A stretch of 64,000 nucleotides of DNA, from assembly GCA_964036295.1 (NCBI GenBank), contig OZ038463.1:4765274-4829273 (forward strand), written 5' to 3'. Below, in pieces: positions 33,445-45,300 of the stretch. The translations under genes and the position numbers were made by a program. This DNA comes from Plumapathes pennacea (Eukaryota > Cnidaria > Anthozoa > Antipatharia > Myriopathidae). Below the pieces are notes generated by a model, which was not told where the DNA came from, searched no databases, and saw only the letters and a list, made by a program, of their open reading frames with translations. Numbering within the stretch: position 1 is the stretch's first letter; each line of letters starts with the position of its first letter.

Positions 33445-33568
33445 TAGGGCCGGGTCAAACGTCGACTGACTTCGACTCAACGCAAAGTAGCTCAAACAAT
33501 GGCTTTTGTCAATAACTGACATTGAGTCTGACTCATATGACCGAAGTTTGACGTTTGACCCGGGCCTA
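33445..33568. mobile_element. Palindromic MITE (124 bp)
   Basis: The end TAGGGCCGGGTCAAACGTCG is mirrored by GACGTTTGACCCGGGCCTA. Flanks (AATTAT left, TAATTATT right) fit a TA target site. It lies 266 bp upstream of the BCCT copy 2 start. Confidence 0.7.
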
Positions 33569-33698
33569 TAATTATTATTTGTATATATATTATTATATAT
33601 TTTTTGACATGCGTTCCTTTAATTTTTTACCTGAGAAGTGGTTAACGAAGAAAAACCAATGTAATTAGGTAGAAGTTACGGAGCAGTTATGAGATGTT

Positions 33699-33874
33699 AA
33701 GCCTGGTTCACACGAGTAAAGCAAGCGCAAACGCAAACGCAAACGCAAACGCAAGCGATCGGTTCACACGGTAAAATTTGTGAAGCAAGCGCAAACGCAA
33801 GCGCAAGAGAATGGAAAAGTTTTCATTCTCTTGCGTTTGCGTTTGCGCTTGCTTTACCGTGTGAACCAGCCTTT
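33699..33874. mobile_element. Hairpin element with (GCAAAC)n arms
   Basis: AAGCCTGGTTCACACG, then AGTAAAGCAAGCGCAAACGC repeats, is mirrored by GCGTTTGCGTTTGCGCTTGC, TTTACCGTGTGAACCAGCCTT. The inner hairpin around GGAAAAGTTTTC (about 33811) is almost perfect. A hexamer GCAAAC array has grown in the left arm. Confidence 0.75.
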
Positions 33875-35090
33875 ATGGCCTGAAGTGTCTTAGAAGAAAC
33901 CCGATGCTTCTCTTGGGTGGTTTTAACTCTTGGTTCAAACAGAGTGGTTTGTTCAAAGTAATAACAGCTAGTACATTACATTCCCAACGGCTGCTATAAA
34001 TGTTTTAACCGCTATGGTATTTTTGGTCCAAGTAGAGTGTCTTTTTGAGAATACTTCATGTTCTTCAATTCTTTTTTTGTAGTGCCTCTCCTCTTCAATT
34101 CGCTGTTTATGTCACTGTATTGAGATTGGATCGGTTGAATTCTTTAAAGGTCTTAGGGCAGAAGTTCAATTTCTTGAGTATTGAGCCTACAGTATATCGC
34201 TATCGTTGTTGTTCCTCTTGCACCTTTGCATATTTTGTGACGTCAACTGCTACCAGAAAGATTGGAAATGGAAGACTGCCAAGATTTACCTAGCTGATCT
34301 GAAGCCCGAGTCTATCAAAAATTGGGACATGCGATAGAAACAAGAATTTGTAGTGTTGATCAGATCATCTACCCACTGTTTAGGTGCTGCGTTTTTTGTT
34401 CTTTGTTCCTGCAAATTAAAAGGCGAATAAAGGGTCGTAGTGAGCTAAAGAAACGGTTCAATGGTCTTGTCAGCTAGTACTTTATTCAGCAAAGTAGTTC
34501 AAGGATTGCCGCTCACATGTGTAGCTTCAAAAAACAGACGTATCTTATTACACGACATCCCAAACTGAACTCGCGCGACAAACTCTCGCTGGTTCAGTTT
34601 CTATGCGCGACGAGAAAGAACGCTCGTGCAGTGTAAAGCCGGCTAATACGTTTATACATTCGGCTTGTATATCTGTAAGCACAAAAATAAAAATGAGGTA
34701 TACTTTCTACGCGCCTATACAAACTTTCCGCTCGAATTTACCTGGTTCTAATTCTCCACCACCAGCTTAAAATACTACCGCGGTCTGTGACGTCACGTCC
34801 GCCCGCGCCTTCGGTGGAGGCTGCGATTTGACAGCGGATTGACAGGATTAGTAAATCACATGAAAGTGGAGCTTCGTCAGAGCACACTTATTTTGTCTAC
34901 GCTGATCCCCCCTTTACAAATTAGGACACATTTGATCGCTTGTCGTCCTAATCTAGGAAATTAGGCTACCGACACGAACACACAAAATCTTCATTTGTCT
35001 AGTATCGCAACTACCAAAAAAGAAACTGCTTTGAGGTAATTTGTATTACTAAAGGTGCAGTTTGTTAATTTTTTTACAAGTAACTGGTTT
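33875..35090. other. Spacer between BCCT copies 2 and 3
   Basis: No gene or clear repeat is recognised. It probably holds the 3' UTR of copy 3 and upstream sequence of copy 2. Confidence 0.4.
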
Positions 35091-38000
35091 TTACAGGAAA
35101 GTATTGTGCGCATAACTTTTAGAATCCCGGGTGGGGTCTCCTCTTCCTTCTCGCTGGTGCAGCACCATTGCGGGCTCCTCGAGTGGTAACTTTTTATCTT
35201 GCATGTCAACGTTCTCGGTGCTGTATCCAACATAAGCTTCGTTTGGTTGTGCACCGCGAACTGCAGGCTCCTCTTTCCCTACTTCTGCGTCACCATTCTG
35301 GAGCATCACCTGGATTTCCATGTGCTCGTCCATCTGTACAGCGGCAAAGGGATAGGTCAGCAGCATTGCGAAGAAATCTTCAAACATGTTGCCGTTGATG
35401 CTGTACTTCTCGCGCATGTCGGCTCGAATACCGGTGCCGTAGGCGAAGAAACCGAAGAGCACGGACCATCCTACGTACATCAAACCAGTCTCCACCACTT
35501 GAAGGATTAACAGCAGGAACCACAAGTAGAACGGGATTGCAATCACAAGCATCTGGACCCAACAGCGGCCACCATACAACTTCGCAGCGGCTTTTCCCAT
35601 GGGATACCAGGGCGCAAAAATGGCAATGACGAATCGGGTAAGCCGCTTTACGGTCGGGTTGAAAAAGGTGTCAAGGAGACCTGAAGTGAAGCTCGGCCCA
35701 TGGGGATCCAGATCACCAAGTTCCATCTTGAAGGCTCGCCACAGCGCCACGCACATGAGGTTTAGTATCATGGTGTAGGCAAGTCCAGTGACAATGGACA
35801 AACTTTGGAGCGCGGTCAGGGCGTCTGTCCCACCAGCCTTCAGGAGGACACTAGCACACGCACCTGATTATGAAAGACGCGCATGAGAACCAGCAAGTCT
35901 GAATAGCAATGAAACTATTAAACTCACACTGGAAGAGACGCATCTACAACAACAGAGCAAGACTGTTTATAGGCAACGCGCGACAAGACGAGAATCACGT
36001 GCCCAGAGTATGGTTCCAAATGGTTGATCCCCGAGTTGTGCGAGGGTAATAATTGTAACACTATCTCGAGTCGCGGCAGCTAAGCTTTAATTTCAATACA
36101 TTGCGCGTGAAAAGTGAAGTCGCATCCGAAACCAGGAGGGCAAGGGGAAATCTGTGAATATCGTAATCCTAGCACTCATAGTGCAAAATTGATGTTGTGA
36201 TCAAGTAGAAAGCCTACCTTCAGTAAAAGCCCAAAAGATACGCTGCAAGACAGGAGGCTCTGGGCTGCCATTGGCTGCAAGGCAGTCGATGACAAGCGAA
36301 CCACTGTCTGAGCTGGTCACAAAATAGAACAGGATCCCTATCAGTGATATGACAGACATGAAGTCTTTGAACCCTGTGGTGTCGCCGTAAGATCGGATCA
36401 GGTCGAACCACATCTCGTCTCTACCCCGACAGGACAGACGGTACATGTCATGGTAGGCTTCCAGGGATCCTTTGCCTCCGAGAGTTGAATTGCACGTTAC
36501 TCCAGCGAGGGCAGCGTCCCGTTCCATCTTAATTCCCGCTCCTCCCATGATTGCAAACCACAAGAAAGCGTAGACAATTGGAATGGTCAGGCAGTTGTTG
36601 ATAAATTCCTTGATGGTGCGACCTTTGGAGATCTTTGCGATGAACATGCCCACGAACGGAGACCAGGCAATCCACCAGCCCCAGTAGAAGATTGTCCAAT
36701 CGTTCATCCAGCCTGGAGCCTCCTTTCCGTCCGGTGCGTTGCCAATCTGTGCAAAGGCGTCAGTATGGAAACCAATCTGGACGATCCATTGTAAGTAATA
36801 ACCACAACCTAGAAAACAAAACAACAAGGTCAGCGTAATTGTTCTTTAGTTTCCCTACTCGTTGTTTCAACTATTGGAAGAATTGCCCAACGACCTATGG
36901 CTAGACAGGCCCATTATTGTCTGATCAACTTTAAAATGCCAATAGTTGAACATATTTGTTAGGAGTTTTGGTTAGATTTAGCCCTGCAGAAAGAACGGTA
37001 GATGAATTGACTCCGTCAGTCAACCCAAACACTGATGGACAACCACCGCAGAACAGTAATCCGAAACTGTTCGGCAACTGGAATAAAAGCGATTCATGAG
37101 TAGGGCATCATGTATTATATTTTAGTACACTGTTTGTGTTGTTAAATATTTGAAAACGACCTCAACTAAATTATAGTTACTAAATGAATATAGACAGTAT
37201 AGTCTGTTGGCGGAGTTCACAAAGCTTGAACAGGTAAATAGATAACTTAATTTGGGCGCTGAAACTTACTTTGCACGTAGACGTTGAACAGGTACCAAGT
37301 GTCGTCATAAAACAGAACAAACAGCATGATGAACATGCCTATACCAAAGCAGATCTCGCTCAACCGTCGGATGCCGACCTTGATGCCAGTAACCACGGAG
37401 ATGGTAGCCATCAAGGTGATTCCCCAGATGATGATGATCTGATTATCAATGCTGCTCTCGATGTTGCTGTTCAAACGCTTCAGGCCGCCATTGAACTGAA
37501 TCGCCCCAACCCCAAGACTCGTGCACACGCCGAACATGGTGGCTGCGATCGACAGGATATCCACAGCGTCTCCCAGGACACCAAAGATCTTGTCGCCAAG
37601 CAACGGGTAGAAGCACGAGCGCATGGTCATTGGTAATCCTCTGTTGAAAGACATATAGGCAAGCAGGAGGCCGACTACCACGTACACAATCCAACCATGG
37701 ATACCCCAGTGGAAAAGCGTAACATTTAAGGCGTCTTGGGCCCGCTGGTTGTCTGAGTACCTGCGCAGGAAAAACAATACACAAGACAAGGTTATCTTTG
37801 TTTATAAAAAGTTTTGATACCTGAAAATTACGGGTGGTTGCTATCTTTAAAGAAATTTTTAGCTAAAGCTTTTTTCAGTAGCTGTGCTGCATCCTTTTAA
37901 GCAAGGTTTGGCCATATTTGATAAACATTGATCATAACAGACCTGAGGTATTTTTAAAAAACTAAAGGATATTTTGAAATTTTCCTGTAGTGTGCCCTAT

Positions 38001-39958
38001 TTGTATGTCATAAGTACTTTTATTTGGCTTGTTTCCATTTTCTGGGATAAAAAAATGGGCTTGAAAATACCGGTAGGCGCCATTTTGGATGACGTAACCA
38101 CAACTAACACAATAGCCGCATCTCGTAGAGTTTGTAGCAGGCCACGTAATGAATGCAAATAAACTTCAGAATATATCAATAAACCGAAAACTCTGGGGAG
38201 GGGCTCCATCTACCCCCTCTCACCCCCACCCCTCCCCCTGCACTGTGGTGGGGGTACTGACTGTGCTTGTACATGCACCAGAGGGTTAAAAAAGTACTGC
38301 AAACACGTTAGATATAAATTTTGGCGTTGTTGCCTGCTGACCCTAAACCCGTCTTAATTGTTCGCCTCCTTTAATTCAAAGTTACAAAATCAAAGCCACA
38401 ATATTAGCAGGATCCTTATCCTAAAATTTGCATCCGAAAACCTGCCGATGTTCTCCGGAAAAGCTGCAACACCAGATCGAAAGCCCTCCCAACCTCAACG
38501 GCATAGCTAGCATGTTACCATGACCATAACTTCACCCTAATCCTAACCCTAACCCTAACGTAATCCTAACTCTAAACCTAAACCTAACCTCCCTAAGCGA
38601 GGCGAAACTTCGGTGATCTCGTTTTGAGGGATTTCTTTTTGCCAATGTTCCATACTATCAAAATTCCTTTTAGATGAGTATTTTAATCGGCATCCGTTTG
38701 CCCCTCGTTAACGTATGTTTTTTTTGTTCTAAGTGATTGTTATGACCTGATCAAGACGGTGATCAAAACCAATCAAAATAAAACAAAAAAATTCCTTTGG
38801 TAACCGTCTATTTAGAAATCTAGTCACGTTTGATAAGACTATATAATAGTAACGGCAAGATCTCAGACTAACAAAAAATTCACAAATCACAGCTTTTGGC
38901 CATGGTTGAGCGATTGCGACAATGGAAAGGCAACTTCACATAGTTGTTACAGTTGCGCTAGAACCAAGCTTAGCACGCGAAAAAGGGGCATTGGTTCTCT
39001 TTAAGTTTCGCCTATTGTGCAAGCAAGCATGCTACTTTTAGCCAATCAAATATGGTACTGGCCAAGTAAGGCTTCTAAGCGCAAATGCATGTGACCACGG
39101 CCTATGATTTCTATTCGCATAAACTAAATGCATAAAATCGGTGTAAAAGATAAAACTGGGGCAATAGAAAGACACTGGCATACAAAATGGGGTGGATTTA
39201 GCTCCAGGGCCAAATGAATCTGCATAAAGATAGCACTACATGGTAGCAGTGAATCATTATCATAGTTATGCAGTTGGATGAGCTTATGCCAAAATTCTGT
39301 GATATTGGAAAGAAGCCTGAGCTGGCCTAAGAGAGACATTCGGAGTCTTGGACATATTTCCGTACAATGCATGCAGTTGTAATTTTGAAGTATCGCCGGA
39401 ATAAAAATGTGATCAAATATTGATGAAAACAAGCAACACATAATTTTTTCATAAAAGGAATTTCAAACTTCCATAACTAAAAAACTCAACGGAGAATCAA
39501 CCAAAGCTGTGACTGAAACCGGTTACATACCTGTCGAAATACCGGTTACCATAATGACCAGGTTCGTAATGCCAAATTGGTTCGGCCACTCCGAAGTAGA
39601 ACAGACCAATTCCAATTCCCGCAGCGAACAACATCGTGAAATACGTAGCATCGCCGTACTCCGGTTTGTCGTCGGGTTTTCCGAGTTTGATCTTGGAATA
39701 CTTCGAGAAATAGAGAACGATGATAAAAACGGCCCAGGCATCTTGCGTGCCGATGTACAGCCAAGTCCAAGTCTCCGTCACCCACAACATCCAGATGGAC
39801 AGCTCCGCCTTGGCGGGTTGAGGTTTGACGATGCACCAGATAACGAAGCTCCAGATGATAACGGCGGATAGTAGGGTAACAACTGGATTGAAGTCGTACC
39901 GAATGGGTCCAATGCGGCCCTTTAGCCTCCAGCCCGTTTTACCTTCCTCGACCTCCAT
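35091..39958 (-). CDS. BCCT-family transporter, copy 3
   Basis: Exons 39958-39531, 37760-37270, 36808-36218 and 35863-35091 (428, 491, 591 and 773 nt) join to 760 residues. It carries the full BCCT signature: GIGIGLFYFGVAEP, HWGIHGWIVY, FYWGWWIAWSPFVGMF and VTSSDSGSLVID. Exon 2 differs from copy 1 by a single residue (SSIQ against SSID). Exon 3 differs in only a few, so the two are recent duplicates or homogenised. The N-terminal 60 residues instead share KPQPAKAELS with copy 2. The C-tail is the longest of the three and ends NTFL, a variant of the NTSL PDZ-ligand end. An extracellular loop has NST with paired Cys. It is a predicted plasma-membrane importer of quaternary-ammonium or sulphonium osmolytes; ion coupling and substrate are inferred. 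Confidence 0.93.
38533..38590. repeat. Interstitial telomere-like tract
   Basis: CCCTAATCCTAACCCTAACCC, then degenerate CTAA(A/C)CCTAA units over about 58 bp, matches the metazoan telomere repeat (TTAGGG on the other strand). It lies in BCCT copy 3 intron 1, far from any chromosome end visible here. Confidence 0.75.
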
Positions 39959-40499
39959 CTTGACACGCTGTTTGCTTTGCACTCTGTGTGGCAATATCTT
40001 CAGGAAAAGCCACTGGGAATTAACTAATAATTTGTCGAGCGGAATATTTGAATAACAATAAAGAACAATCGAGTCGTATACGGACCAGTGAACCTGTCTA
40101 AATAGATGCCACGGTGTTGTTAAACTGTGCTGATGCTGAAATTAGGCTAAAGACCTGTTCCGCAATCGCCGCCAAGTTGCCGCGGATAAAAAAAAAGAAA
40201 CTATAGGATCATCGAAGGCGCTTATGCATAAAAGAGTTGCGAGTTTGCGTCAGTACCCCAAGTCATAACAAGCCATAACAAGTCATGAATTAATATTGTC
40301 ATCATCTTTATCAAGCCAATAATGAACTTTCATATTTAACGGTTACTGATCACCAAAACAACTGCAAAAAAAATTTTTTAACACTGGCTCAAATGATTCG
40401 GTTGTTTCTCTTTTTTGTTTGTTTGTTTTTTTTTTTGTATATGGGTAAGCATGGCGTTCAATCCTAGGGCATACGGGTAGCACCAGCTACAGAAAAAGA
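39959..40499. other. Upstream region of BCCT copy 3
   Basis: Presumed promoter side of copy 3, the first gene of the cluster in transcription order. No gene and no distinct promoter motif are seen. A poly-T tract lies near 40428. Confidence 0.4.
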
Positions 40500-40575
40500 T
40501 ACTCGAGGAATCGAACCTCGCCACACCCGGCGGGTACGAAACAAACATAACAGACTGACCATGTAAACAACATTT
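40500..40575 (-). repeat. tRNA-like SINE head or tRNA pseudogene
   Basis: On the minus strand TGGTCAGTCTG (A-box-like) is followed about 43 nt later by CGAGGTTCGATTCCTCG. That is a perfect B-box with a 5-bp T-stem, at the spacing of a real tRNA. The 7-nt acceptor ends do not pair, so a functional tRNA is unlikely. Confidence 0.4.
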
Positions 40576-40626
40576 TTATGAATGTATGGGCTTGCCAGGC
40601 CCAAATATTCCGCAGAAAACAAACAT

Positions 40627-40863
40627 AACTGTTACCGCGAATATGCCAGAAGACAATTCAGTTCACAATTGACAAAAAGCGCAAACAATCAACAAGGACA
40701 AAACAATAAACGTTCCAAAACGTTCCGCAACGTTCAGCAGCAAAAACTGTTACCGCAAATATGTCAGAAGACAACTCTATTCACAAGCGACAAAAAGCGC
40801 AAACAATCAAACGAGACAAATCAACAAACATTCCAAAACGTTCCGCAACGTTCAGCAGCAAAG
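40627..40863. repeat. Tandem direct duplication, two ~118-bp units
   Basis: AACTGTTACCGC(G/A)AATATG(C/T)C, then AGAAGACAA, CAAAAAGCGCAAACAATCAA and CGTTCCGCAACGTTCAGCAG, occurs twice back to back. The frame at 40582-40977 spans both copies but has no recognisable domain. Confidence 0.75.
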
Positions 40864-41598
40864 ACCGCGTCTACCAGGACTCAGGCGCACCGAGAAGACA
40901 TTCTCAGGCACCCTATGTCAGCCAGTCACTGTAACAGTTCCGAGGAACTCCAAATGAAAAAATTGACAAATCCTTGATACACTTTTAAGTCCCCATACAA
41001 AAAATTCTTCAGACCAGTCCATGAGTTCAAAAGTTCCTCTTCTAAATCCACTCTTCTCAAGACAAGCGACAGAAACGACAAAGTACGGACGAAAAACATG
41101 AAGCGGTGCTGGCTCCCAAAACTCACGACAAGTGTAGATCTTCCGCACCAAGACCAAGGTCCCAGGCGACGTACACCCACCAGTCAGTGGAAACGGCGAG
41201 GAACTGAGCTGCAGTGTCCGTTACTGGGGGGCTAGGAGGATATGGGGGTCCTCCCTTTGTCCATCCCAGAGCATTCATCCGAACAGCGTACAACCAAACA
41301 GCAAACCAATCGAAAAATTGACAAAAAAAAAAAAAAAAAAACAACAACAACAACAACAAAAAAAAACATCAAAAATTGCATACCATAAGTGGACGCTGCG
41401 CAAAGACGCCAGGCTCGAGGTCCAATACACGCGATCAGGATTGACCCGCGTCAGGTTGTGAAAAGAAAGCACAGAAAGACTATTCTGTTTGCGCCAAGGA
41501 AGATTACCATAGGCTCTTCTTCGTTAAGTAGGGTTTTGGAGTATCTTGAGTGGTTTCTCGTAAGATGTGATAGGTTTGGCCAGGCGATTGAAAAAAGA

Positions 41599-41603
<5 letters not shown>

Positions 41604-41685
<82 letters not shown>
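41604..41685. repeat. (AG)n microsatellite
   Basis: About 80 bp of nearly pure AG dinucleotide. It keeps reading frames open and produces artefactual Arg-Glu repeats in translation. Confidence 0.95.
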
Positions 41686-41689
<4 letters not shown>

Positions 41690-42363
41690 AGGAAATTGTT
41701 TAAATGTTTAGAGAAAAGACTCTAACTTCTCTCCTCTCACAAAAACTGCAGATCGGATTTAAGTGATTGCATGCTGTAAAATGACCGCGTTGGTGTGAGT
41801 TTGTGAAGGCAGCAAGTTGAGTTGTGGTGCGTCGTAACGAAATATCACGAGGCCGATAACTCGGGAAGCGTGAGACGTGATGAAGTCAGTCTGTTGCTGT
41901 GTATAGTGCTCGTTTGTAGTAAAATATTCGCATGTGCGCGTCAGTCAATGAATGTCTTATAGGCACGTTATAAAACTGTCTGGTCAGAATTGTTTGTTTG
42001 TAATGTTGCCATTAGCACATTAGCATACTATTTGGGAAGAGGACAACAGCGAATATCGCATGTGGCTATTAAATACCCGAGTGTGTGGTCAGTGGAACGG
42101 CGGATTCAAATAATTTATGCATGTATAAAAGTCTTTGCATTCCTTCTAAGCGATAACAAAAACACACCAGTTAATAAACACGCTAAAAAAATCGCGTCTG
42201 CTATGAAAGGGTACCATCGACGGATGTGTGCCAGCCCACACTGCACAGTCGGCCGGCGTGGTTTTCAGGCCAAGTTTGATCGGGCGAGCCCAAAAGACTG
42301 GGGCGAGAACAAGCGGGGGGAGGGAGGGAGGGGGGGAGTGGGGTGAATTTTCACAGACCTTCC

Positions 42364-42374
42364 AAGATGGCGGC
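42364..42374 (+). promoter_or_regulatory. YY1-type site over the ISOC2 start codon
   Basis: AAGATGGCGGC is a perfect copy of the YY1 consensus that commonly overlaps the initiation codon of TATA-less housekeeping genes in animals. Here the ATG of the isochorismatase gene is within the motif. This suggests the transcription start lies close upstream. Confidence 0.6.
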
Positions 42375-45300
42375 GCGCCTCGGCAGACTGGCAGTGAACG
42401 GCACAGCGTTTTTCCTGTGTGATATGCAGGAGAAGTTCCGTCCTTCCATTCGATACTTCCCAGAGATCATCAAAGTGGCTCAAAGAATGGTACGTCTTGC
42501 CTTTTCTCATGTTTCTCCCCTGCGTTCTCAGCTCCCGAGTTGCTCAGTCACCGGACTTGCTTTCCGTATACGTACAGTACATTCTCCGTGAAAATATCTT
42601 TTTTGTCTTACCTCACAAACAATCCTGAGGTAAAGATGAATTTTTTTTTTTTTTTTTTTTTTACGGCAGGATATTATAGCTGCTTTAATTAGCCTGAACA
42701 GTTGTAAGGCGCTTTGCCACTGTAAATAGTCGCAGATACATCATTAAATTAGACGGTCCGCTGTTGCTGTTTGAAGAACGCGCAGCAACTGGCTTACTAA
42801 ATAGTCTCTAGAGTGTCTAAAGAGCTCCTTATTGCTCGGGAACAGGCACAAGCTTCAAAACGAGGCTGTGCATGTAACTCCCCCACATGAAACATGTGCA
42901 TCCCCTCTGTATATGCCTTGGTGCTTATAGAGTGATAGGAAACTCTTGTTTCATGTCTGGCAAATTTTGTGCAAGGTAGCTTCGCTTTGAATCAAAGATG
43001 GCAGCACAGTGCAATGAGCGACTTGATCGTCGGAGATGACATCATCATCACCATGAAGACTTATACTCTGCTTCAAGCACATGGTATTGTAGGGTGCCTG
43101 TGGAATAGTCATCATGGTCAACATCAGGCTGCAAATAAGAGCCTATGGCAAAGTGATTTTTAAAACCAAATTAAAATTTGTGACCAGACCCCAAAATATG
43201 TCAGTTTTTAAACACCATGCCAGCATGGCAATGACAGTGGAACTTGTAGTGGCAGAAAAGAGCGTAATTCATTGAACAGAGTGTCAAATTCTCCCCTAAT
43301 CCAACACCCCCTTCCAGATTAAAGTGTAGTGCATAATATCAGGAATGAAACAGAAACGTAAATCTTTATATTTGTACTGACATAATAGGAAACAATATAT
43401 TTTTCTTTGTGACTTCCAAGGTGGTAATTGATATTCTCCTTGCTGTACGTTAATATTATTATTATATAAGAAATAGAGCATGTGTCAGCGTACCTATATT
43501 GATGTATACATGCACTTGGGAATTTGACAAACACCAGAGAAGTTTGGAGAAGCACCAGGCCACCAAGATAAGGCAAACAAACTGTGTGTAAAAAAAAAAA
43601 AAAAAAAAAAAACAAAGAAAAGAATGAATTTGACGCACTCATGCATGTGTTGAGTTATAATGAAGGCACATTTACCAATCAGATTGCACAATAATATTAC
43701 TATCCACCTTATCTTAGTAATAAAACTGTAAGAGAGTTAATAACATGCATACAATAATTTCTGCATTCTGATTGGCTGAGCGCAGGTCAATTTATCCCAA
43801 ACAGTGCAAAAATGCAAAATTAGCAGTGCAGAAATGTGAAATTAAGAGTGCAGAAATTTGAAAGTAAAATTGTGACAGCTGGCGCACGTGTTAAGTTGCA
43901 AAGCCAGACAAAACAGAAAGCATGTTTTCATTCCTCAGGACGATTCCGATTCTGTTTTCGAGAAAATAAAGTACTTGAGAGACACTGGTGAGTTGTAACG
44001 AAATTGAAAAAAGATTGCGCGACGTAAATTTTTGTGTGCCTGTTATTAACAAGTAATCACATGATTTCTCGTGCAATTTTGGAAATAAATGAGCACTCGT
44101 AATTTTTCAAAGACCACAAATTGCACTTGCACAGCGCTCATGCAATTTTGTTGTCTTTGAAAATTTACTTGTGCTCATTTATTCCAAATTGCACTCAAAA
44201 TCATGTGATTACCTATACTAATCTCAACTGTATTTCAGGTCACTGCAGCAAACATTCTTGATGTCCCTGTCATAGCAACAGAGCAGGTAAGAACTCTGCT
44301 CCTGTAACAATGTCCCTGTAACTTGAATGTACAATACAGTAATATATAGATCAGTTGTTTTCTTTTTTCATGTGACCGTCATATAACATACATGACGTAT
44401 ATAATTAGTCTGGAAAATTCTTAGGGAATTTTTAGTTTTGACCCATTAAGAGGCACTAAACTGGCTCGACATGACTCGAGCTTATTTTCTACCAACTTAA
44501 TGTAAATTTTATAACAGTTTTGTCTGGTGGTGTAAAAAGACCATTGGACGGACACCTTGCCCCCCCCCCAAACCGAGTCTATTGTCTCTATTTGACAGTC
44601 TGCATTCTACCAACTTACTCTAAAATATTGATGCATTGTCTTCTAGTAAAGCATTGTTTTGTATTTTAAAACAGTACCCAAAGGGTCTTGGAAACACTGT
44701 GGCTGAAATTGACACCAGTGCATTTAAGGACAGGGTTTTCTCAAAGACAAAGTTCTCCATGGTAGTACCAGAGGTAGAGCAGGAACTGCAACGGATGAAG
44801 GACGTCAAGTCTGTTGTAATCATGGGGATTGAGGTGAGAAAATACATTCCTTGTTTTCATGCCATTAAAAATTGAATTAGGTTCCAGTGTATCCAGTAAG
44901 CTATAAATAAATTGTCTTCAGATACTGTAGCAACTAGCCTCCTTCCCCATTAATTGATTACAGTAAGCATGCATCCATGAAAACTGTTGACAACAGCTAT
45001 ATATTTTTTTCTGCTTTTATTGACATACTGGCCACCATACTGCAATAAATTATTTGTTTCTGTCATTGCAACATTATTGAAAAAAGCTCTGAATCCTGTC
45101 TTAATTTTCTCATGATTCTTGGATGCCGGCCATAAGATATGCCAAATCCCTTATCCTGAAAACCTATTAGGGACCCTTTTCAAACCAGAGTTAATTAACA
45201 AAGTTCATTCTCCCAGCTTCTGAAAGGAGAAGTTTGGCTCTGATCCCTGTTTAGTTAGAATCTATGTCCTGTCATTGCTATATCTATTTGTAGTGACTTG

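Noticed and set aside
40500-40575. Possible functional tRNA on the minus strand
   Set aside because: B-box and T-arm are good, but the acceptor ends do not pair, so it is listed only as a tRNA-like repeat.
40582-40977. 131-residue plus-strand frame
   Set aside because: It spans a tandem duplication, is low in complexity and has no recognised domain; more likely repeat DNA than a gene.
41389-41703. Plus-strand frame ending in Arg-Glu repeats
   Set aside because: The repeats are the AG microsatellite read as codons; no domain or splice partner.
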